From NCBI GenBank assembly GCA_003427395.1, contig BFEA01000086.1, positions 1,916,393-1,940,183 of the forward strand: 23,791 nt of DNA, read 5' to 3'. Both the position numbers and the translations under genes were made by a program. Position 1 is the stretch's first letter. Each line of letters starts with the position of its first letter. Source of the stretch: Chara braunii (taxonomy: Eukaryota; Streptophyta; Charophyceae; Charales; Characeae). Positions 18,169 to 23,791 of the stretch are shown here, piece after piece. Below the pieces are notes generated by a model. That model was not told the origin of the DNA and did not search any database. It worked only from the letters and a program-made list of their open reading frames with translations.

Positions 18169-18600
18169 AGAAAAAAAAGAAAAAAAAAAACGGAACCCAG
18201 GCTCGTCAAAACTCGGGCGTGCAGTGAAAATCAGGGTCGGCAAAAACAGGCTCGGAGGTAGTAGTGTTTAACAGGCTTCACAGTCTTCATTGCTCGTATT
18301 GGCAAAGCTGGAAGCTAGAGTGGAGCCATGGTGAGAACTAAAAATGAGAGCTCAAAATAGGAGCTAGACTGGGAACTAGAATGAAATAGAGTGTGGATTC
18401 TGTGGAATAATGAACTGGCATTACTCCAGCTTTGGGTTTACTTTTTCTTTTTTAATAACACGGGTCCTTATGGTCCAGGCTCCAGGTCCATTCAAGGTAG
18501 CTTCAGTGCGGTTCCTTCCCACAGGCAAGTAACATACCATAGTTTTACTAACTTTGACACAGACTATGCTTACACCCATTCCGGCCGATGAATCCCCTGC
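18169..18600. other. No gene recognised
   Basis: A-rich start (18171-18190) followed by sequence with repeated GGAGCTAGA/GAACTAGAAT-type words around 18310-18385. No domain, RNA gene or repeat boundary could be supported. Confidence 0.5.
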
Positions 18601-18621
18601 ACAGCATGGACCTTTTTTGTT

Positions 18622-18866
18622 TTAGCTCCACTGAGGGAAGGAGGATTCTTTTACTCCAGCTCTGTCGTCAAACCACCAGTTCATGTGAGCCAAGGCTGTG
18701 GCCTTGCCAGTACGTGCAGTAAGACTGTCCCGTTTCGGGCCTGCGCCGGTAGCAAAAGCGGCAGGCGATTTTGCAAAGGCGCAGTTGCAGGCTCGCGAGC
18801 CTTGCAAGGTAGCTCCGTTCGTGTGAACCGGTGGCTTATACCAGGAATGTAGAGAACTCTTCACAT
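18622..18866 (-). CDS. Possible terminal exon, unknown protein
   Basis: On the minus strand a textbook 3' splice site, a T/C-rich tract ending CTGTCCTCCTGCAG, ends at 18867. It is followed by an open frame of about 81 codons to TAA at 18622-18624. The frame includes KPPVHTNG, PAAFATGAGPKRD and HMNWWFDDRAGVKESSF and is not low-complexity. I recognise no family. It could be the last coding exon of a host gene or a fragment of one; no start or confirmed upstream exon is present, so it may be chance. Confidence 0.22.
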
Positions 18867-18960
18867 CTGCAGGAGGACAGAAAAAAGATGATGCACAATA
18901 ATTGAATAGGGAACAAGGAAGTTAATATAATCCTACAAAGAGCAAATGTTGAAACTTCCG

Positions 18961-19292
18961 GAAGTCCCTACCTATTTGCCTAATGGATGAGAGCAGCAAT
19001 AGTTAGGAAGTTGGTTCTTGGATTCCATGGTAGCTCTGTCGGTCAGTGGCTGCAGAGTGAGGGGGACAACTGAGAGTTTGCTTTTCAGGCCTGTTTCTTT
19101 GAGGGGGGGGTGCTGGCCATTTGGTTGGGCATATCTGACAGTCAATCCTTCCTCTGGAAAGTAATCAACGCTGTCCAATGTTCCCCTGGCCGTAGCGAGG
19201 GGAGGCGACAGAGGGGATATCATTGTATGTTGGTGAATTGCCAGGCGCGTAGGAAACGGGCTGAAGCCTTCGAGAATAGGAACAAGGACCAA
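18961..19292 (-). CDS. Possible internal exon, unknown protein
   Basis: The minus strand shows a polypyrimidine tract CTCCTTTTTTTTCTGTAG ending near 19293, an open frame of about 106 codons (LEGFSPFPTR, DSVDYFPEEG, LTLQPLTDRATMESKNQLP), and AG|GTAGGG as a possible donor at about 18958. The interval to the next acceptor at 18867 is about 90 bases and T-rich, like a short intron. Against it, this frame meets TAG right at the supposed donor, and a run of eight G's (19103-19110) could hide a frameshift. Function unknown. Confidence 0.2.
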
Positions 19293-19508
19293 GCTACAGA
19301 AAAAAAAGGAGAAGACATGGCGGACAAAGGACTCCCGTATTCACCAGCCCAACATACTGGCATGAAGGAGGCAGTCGTGATGGGTTGGGTTGCACAGAAT
19401 GCACGGGCATCACAGTATATGACGATCAGCACAGTACGTGAATGATTCGGGTGAGGTTGCTGGAAGTAGAGCATCCAATCCTGACAGTAGCATGCGCTAT
19501 TCGGGATA

Positions 19509-19943
19509 GCGCAGTACCGATAGGTGTCACAACCAACATGACTTACACACGCTATGAACACATTTGGCCGGATAACGATCCAGTTGATAGCACGCACATT
19601 AACCTCGGAGGATCTGCCCTCATCATCAGTGGCTCACTGGACACAGATCCAGTGATATCACACACATTAGCCTTGAAAGCTGTTTGTTCACTGCCATCTA
19701 TGATTCTGCTGACTTCAGACTGGCTTTTGGTCAGCACTCCCTCTGTCAAGAGCACTATGATGGCACAGTGCAGGGAGGTCTATATTTCGACACATGATGG
19801 TGTTCTCCTCTGCACCCATTCATGACATGTCCCTTGTGTATAGGAGGATTGGACTTGCACTGTCCGTACGGCTGTAGCCACCATACCTCTGTGTTCAAAG
19901 CGTGTGGAAGCCATGTTGGTTGTGACACCTATCGGTACTGTGC
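19509..19943. mobile_element. MITE-like element with about 50-bp terminal inverted repeats
   Basis: 19509-19560 and 19891-19943 are inverted copies of each other: both read CAGTACCGATAGGTGTCACA then ACCAACATG.CTT.CACACGCT.TGAACAC, with only a handful of mismatches. The enclosed about 330 bp has no transposase, so it looks like a non-autonomous DNA transposon or foldback unit. TA occurs just outside both ends (19507-19508 and 19945-19946), which may be a TA target duplication. The interior holds an imperfect direct repeat (GATCCAGT.GATA.CAC.CACATTA) at 19578 and 19646. Confidence 0.65.
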
Positions 19944-20404
19944 GTATATGATGAGGGCAGATTCCAAGAGAGAGAATGTCTAACAGCTGCAGAATCGGTT
20001 CCAAGAGCACACACTGTGAGAGCAGCGGCTCTTCCTCATTTTGCTGCTCTGCATTCTGCATTTCAGGGATCCTCCGTGACTGCTCGGACTCCAGCCTGGG
20101 CTGCAGTATTGGTGCATTACTCGGCAAGGCTCGCAGCTCCTTCGTGTCCTGAGGTTGCCTGGAAGTCCACGGGGGAAACTGGTCACTTGATCCAGTGAAA
20201 CCCCGCCAAATAGGTAAGAGAACTCAAAGCAAGTAGAGTTAGTGAGCCGTGTAATGGGCAACTATTTCGCGGGCTGCTTCACAAGTAGAGTAGAGAGGCA
20301 AGCAACAAAGCGCTTGTACAACGTCTCTAATCTAATTAAATTAGATTAGAATAGAATGTCGGTCGACCGTATATTTGAACACAGACACTTCCTTTTTCTT
20401 GCAG
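19944..20404. other. Unassigned; possible spliceosomal intron 20214-20404
   Basis: No gene is recognised from 19944 to 20213. GTAAGAG at 20214 and CTTCCTTTTTCTTGCAG ending at 20404 would bound a 191-base intron on the plus strand. Removing it would put ...CCAAATAG directly before ATCGAGC and give in-frame IDRAKQAL, the start of the RT-like motif. A stop codon lies in that frame about 65 bases upstream, so a functional gene is unlikely. Confidence 0.3.
20326..20350. repeat. Perfect A/T-rich palindrome, 12-bp arms
   Basis: TCTAATCTAATT and AATTAGATTAGA are exact reverse complements around a single A. The palindrome lies inside the possible intron, close upstream of the RT-like remnant. Confidence 0.9.
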
Positions 20405-21460
20405 ATCGAGCTAAACAGGCATTAGCTAAAATGGTAGTGACCCCCTTTCACGACAGGCGGTGGTCCCCATCTTGAGTTCGTCAATTTGGGTGTCTCCAAC
20501 CACGCAGTTGGATAAATAAAATAAGTTGTGTCCATCTCGCTGCGGACTACTGCAGCGTTTCCTTCGCTATCGCGCATGAGAGAACAAGCAGTGCAAAGGA
20601 GCAATTCATTTGGTAGTGTCGTGGTTGCCCATAAAGTTAAGAAAGCCATCATTAAGGCGAATAAAGCAAGTTGTTGTTCAGTCACCTGTCCCCCAATCAA
20701 TATCAATAGATTGGTAATAAACTCCCATATGGTCGGTATCCGCCGATTTGGACCTCACCACTCGTTTACACGTGCGTTAGTGTGTTTAAGCAATGGAAAT
20801 CGGTGCATTCGATCTACAATAGATATCCGATGTAGCAAAGATTATGTCTTACTCAAAAATCTTTATTTGGGGAAAATAGCATGACATAGGAGATTGCACA
20901 TACATAGATTATATATATACTTTCATTAATAGTATATTATGATTATTAGTTAATCAAATTGATCAATGACAATTACGTCGATGATTTCGTTGTTCTTCAC
21001 AGGGCTCGAAGAGTTTGTTCAGGGCGCTCAGGGGTTCCTATCACAATGGCTCCAACCCATGGGCCTGCACTTTGTGCCTGATCAAACTCGCATAGTCACT
21101 ACGGGAGAAGGATTCCATTTCTTAGCACATGACGTTCTCCACCTTGGCAAAGGCTCAAGGAGCAGACGCTTCGCGTCTGAATCCCATGGGCTCGTCAGCA
21201 GAGTTGCTTCGTTCAAGAAATCACAGGAAATACTTCTTTCGCAAACTCGTTTTGTAATACAATCTCACAAAGGTTCCACTGTACACCGACTCATCAGTGC
21301 TTTGGTTCCGTTGATTTCAGGTCGGGGAAACTACTTAAAGTTTTTGGAATGCTCTGCAATCTATATCTTCAACTTTCCTGCCAGCTTACACTATGGCGCT
21401 TGCCATGCCATTTGTGCAGCATTAAGAGGCGGCAAAAGTTGCTTCGCTTGTAGTCTCTGA
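20405..21460 (+). pseudogene. Group II intron reverse transcriptase/maturase remnant
   Basis: Three blocks in the right order match group II intron-encoded proteins, which copy and help splice their intron. First, DRAKQALAKM (20404-20433), the well-known RT motif. Second, YVDDFVVLH (20974-21000), the catalytic box. Third, after a one-step frameshift, GLEEFVQGAQGFLSQWL, GLHFVPDQTRIVTTGEGFHFL and, near 21260-21335, a domain X-like SHKGSTVHRLISALVPLISG. The middle of the RT (about 20450-20960) is not recognisable and part is very A/T-rich. No intron domain V was found downstream. It is a decayed copy, of organelle or nuclear origin. Confidence 0.72.
21163..21179 (+). repeat. GC-rich hairpin inside the maturase remnant
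   Basis: CAGACGC-TTC-GCGTCTG is a perfect 7-bp stem with a 3-base loop. It falls between the RT and domain X parts, where the protein reads SRSRRFASES and departs from the family. Confidence 0.85.
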
Positions 21461-21588
21461 GGCTCCTCTTCGATGGCGCTTTGTCCACCTTCTTCACTCT
21501 AGCAGCTAAATGGATTTGCACATCTAGCTCCCCAACGCTGAAGTTACAGGACGGCGCTACCCATCCCATCATGAGCCCGACGTCCTCC

Positions 21589-21666
21589 ACCGTGCAAGCA
21601 CGGATTCGAACCAGCGACCTCGACCTCAAGAGCCAGGTAACTTAACCACTACAGCCAGGACACGGT
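21589..21666 (-). ncRNA. tRNA-like sequence, copy 1
   Basis: On the minus strand: A box TGGCTGTAGTGG (21646-21657) and a perfect B box GGTTCGAATCC (21602-21612), 45 bases apart as in real tRNAs. ACCGTGT and GCACGGT at the two ends could form an acceptor-like stem. The T-stem and anticodon stem pair poorly, so this is a Pol III promoter remnant and not a tRNA gene. Confidence 0.6.
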
Positions 21667-21965
21667 GTTCAAAAGTGGAACCATACCGGTCGTGATATCC
21701 ACCCCACCCTTGCAAGGCTGTAGTGTCCAACTCAACACACATCACACCCAACACCACACAGACACGACGAATTATCGCACACCTCGCTCTCGCCAATCAG
21801 CACAAACCCTTACCACCGGTACTCCCTCCCGTCCACCTATACGGGCCACATATCCCGCGGTTAACGAGTGCTTCCACAACAACTAAATGGATCTGCACAT
21901 CTAGCTCCCCAACGTTGAGGTTACAGGACAGCGCTACCCATCCCAGCACGAGCCCGACATCCTCC

Positions 21966-22043
21966 AACGTGCAAGCACAGATTCAAACCGGCGACCTTGG
22001 CCTCAAGAGCCAGGTATCTTAACCACTACAGCCAGGACACGGT
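21966..22043 (-). ncRNA. tRNA-like sequence, copy 2
   Basis: Same layout as copy 1. The B box is degenerate (GGTTTGAATCT), with CpG-to-TpG type changes; the A box TGGCTGTAGTGG is intact. It is 377 bases from copies 1 and 3. Confidence 0.5.
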
Positions 22044-22342
22044 GTTCAAAAGTGGAACCATACCGGTCGTGATATCCACCCCACCCCTACAAGGTTGTAG
22101 TGTCCAACTCAACACACACCACACACAACACCACACAGACATGACGAATTCTCGCACACCTCGCTCTTGCCAATCAGCACAAACCCTTACCGCCGGTACT
22201 CCCTCCCGTCCACCTATACGGGCCACATATCCCGCGGTTAACGGGTGCTTCCACAACAGCTAAATGGATCTGCACATCTAGCTCCCCAACGCTGAGGTTA
22301 CAGGACGGCGCTACCCATCCCAGCATGAGCTCGACGTCCTCC

Positions 22343-22420
22343 ACCATGCAAGCACGGATTCGAACCGGCAACCTCGGCCTCAAGAGCCAAGTATCTTAAC
22401 CACTACAGCCAGGGCACGGT
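22343..22420 (-). ncRNA. tRNA-like sequence, copy 3
   Basis: A box TGGCTGTAGTGG and perfect B box GGTTCGAATCC (22356-22366) on the minus strand, spaced as in copy 1. The acceptor-like ends are ACCGTGC and GCATGGT. Confidence 0.58.
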
Positions 22421-22729
22421 GTCCAAAAGTGGAACCATACCGGTCGTGATATCCACCCCACCCCTGCAAGGCTTTAGTGTCCAACTCAACATACACCACA
22501 CACAACACCTCACAGACGCGAGGAATTCTAGTTACTGGAAGTTTTTGGGGAAAACCTATGTGGGGAACCTTTTGGGTTTGGGATGCTCGAAACACTTTCG
22601 TATTTATACTGCTATTTATTTATTTAGGCGCACTACATTTTCTATTCTTTTCCCCAGCTTGTGATTATGGCAACCCCCGTGGCTGCTTGGACTGTGTGTG
22701 TGAGTATACAAATCCATAACAGTTAAGAA

Positions 22730-22732
<3 letters not shown>

Positions 22733-22812
<80 letters not shown>
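22733..22812. repeat. (TC)n microsatellite
   Basis: A pure TC run of about 80 bases, ending in GTGTGCGCGCG. The glutamate/arginine-alternating frame across it is an artefact. Confidence 0.97.
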
Positions 22813-22815
<3 letters not shown>

Positions 22816-23791
22816 TGCGCGCGTGATTGCAACGACCACATATCACCATGCTCATGTCCTTACACGCACCAGCCAGGCTTGACAACAACTCCTCCAAATG
22901 CACCAGTCGGACCGAGACCATTGGGAGTCTGGTGCGCCTGTCCACATACCGGTGAAGCCCAACCCCGTCTAGGAGACGGATCGGGTTGAAACGACATCAT
23001 TTCGGGTCTTGCAGCACCGCCCTGCAACAACCAGTGTAGACATTGGACAGGTTATGGATGATGGGTAAACACTGCAAGAAGTTAGCAGCCTTTTTAAAAA
23101 GAGATTCTAGAAATTCATGCTGTCAAAACTCTCGTAGGTTATTTCAGCTCCGAACAGTTATCAAGAAAATCTCGAAACCTTTTGCGCCCACGGCATCGGT
23201 TAGCACGATGCGCTAAGGTGCGCTAGCGCCTGGCCTATGCCTGATAGGCTGACGCCAACCAAAACCTGCCACCACCCTCCCGCCCGGCTGCCCACGCGCC
23301 GCGCACGCCTAACTTCGAATTTTTGAAGTTGGGAGGCCACGCCCGCCATCGGCCCGAGGGCTCAAAGAAGCCACACCCAAGTGCGCACACCATCGCAAAG
23401 AGGGAATCTGGCCACAGCGGCCCTCCTCAAAGCTGCTCCAAACATCCCAAGGTAGAAGTCGGTCGAAGGTTGAAGCTGGCAACAGCATCAGCTTCATAGC
23501 GATGAACTGCAACAACCATCCAGCCGTAGATCGACGTGCCACCAATCGCTGAAAGACTGAAGGAGCTCCCAATCCGAATGCCACCTCCACAAGATAACAA
23601 ACTACATTCTGCGAAGGCACCAAGACTCTGTCGAGGAGCCACATTCTCCCTACGAGATCCGACTGCAGCGATAGACTCCAAACATCAGCCATTAACAGCT
23701 ACGTGAGATGTCCGCCATCGCACCCCTCCACGCTATCTTCCAGCCCACGACTAACGTATCTTTCCTGAATCCCCCCTCCCGAGCGTACAAC
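22813..23791. other. No gene recognised; one hairpin
   Basis: The left part holds an imperfect hairpin (22960-22988: CAACCCCGTCT-AGG-AGACGGATCGGGTTG). The right part becomes GC-rich and has an open minus-strand frame 23692-23309 (127 codons, ATG start) without a recognised domain; it overlaps other open frames, so it is not called as a gene. Short palindromic words (GCCTATgcctgATAGGC near 23233) also occur. Confidence 0.45.

Larger units (their letters stand above)
21504..22529 (-). repeat. 377-bp tandem repeat with tRNA-like core, 2.7 copies
   Basis: Three copies begin at about 21504, 21881 and 22258; the third stops at about 22529. Corresponding points (CTAAATGG at 21506, 21883 and 22260) are exactly 377 bases apart. 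Each copy carries, on the minus strand, a tRNA-like stretch with A and B boxes. The rest of the unit includes ACACACAACACC-type and CGGTACTCCCTCCCGTCC segments. No long ORF or poly(A) is present. It is best described as a tRNA-derived SINE or satellite amplified in tandem. Confidence 0.9.

Noticed and set aside
20422-20706. Minus-strand frame with a hydrophobic segment (LALFALMMAFLTLW)
   Set aside because: It lies antisense to the RT-like remnant and matches no family I know; most likely a shadow frame.
21589-22420. Three genuine tRNA genes
   Set aside because: A and B boxes and spacing are good, but T and anticodon stems do not pair properly and the copies are part of a 377-bp repeat.
23309-23692. 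127-codon minus-strand ORF with ATG start
   Set aside because: GC-rich region with overlapping open frames; no domain, splice or transcript evidence visible.

Overview
The window looks like repeat-rich nuclear DNA of a green-plant-lineage eukaryote. The support is Ty3/gypsy elements with plant-style primer-binding sites matching initiator-Met tRNA, a chromodomain integrase, long TC microsatellites, tRNA-derived repeats and splice-like signals. The wording of the gag and protease proteins reminds me of charophyte (Chara-like) elements. That is an impression from memory and not a proof. No complete, intact host gene can be supported.

Layout. Positions 1-1580 hold a microsatellite, a poly(A)-ended anonymous segment, a weak tRNA-like stretch and a degenerate minisatellite. 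From about 1580 to about 6200, plus strand, lies a partial Ty3/gypsy element: an LTR-like region ending at 2689, a PBS at 2693-2709, a leader, then a decayed gag with zinc knuckle and an aspartic protease with one in-frame TGA. No RT, RNase H or integrase follows and no 3' LTR is recognisable. Positions 6200-8060 are unassigned, with a poly(A)-ended segment and T-rich degenerate repeats.

The centrepiece is one full-length Ty3/gypsy chromovirus-type element on the minus strand, 8066-18163. It has two LTRs (940 and 947 bp, about 97% alike by eye) and a 5-bp target-site duplication GTACC on both sides. In the element's own order it carries: 5' LTR (17217-18163), PBS, a long leader with a (TC)n tract, ten helically spaced GTTGACC motifs and two hairpins, gag, protease, RT, RNase H, integrase, chromodomain, PPT and 3' LTR (8066-9005). 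Every domain is present but the frame is broken by at least nine in-frame stops, several frameshifts and two short tandem duplications. A 1.16-kb insertion (12561-13725), probably a solo LTR, separates gag from protease.

From 18169 to the end there are possible exons on the minus strand (18.6-19.3 kb), a 435-bp element with about 50-bp terminal inverted repeats, a group II intron reverse transcriptase/maturase remnant (about 20405-21460), a 377-bp tandem repeat carrying tRNA-like sequences (2.7 copies), another TC microsatellite and about 1 kb with no recognised gene.
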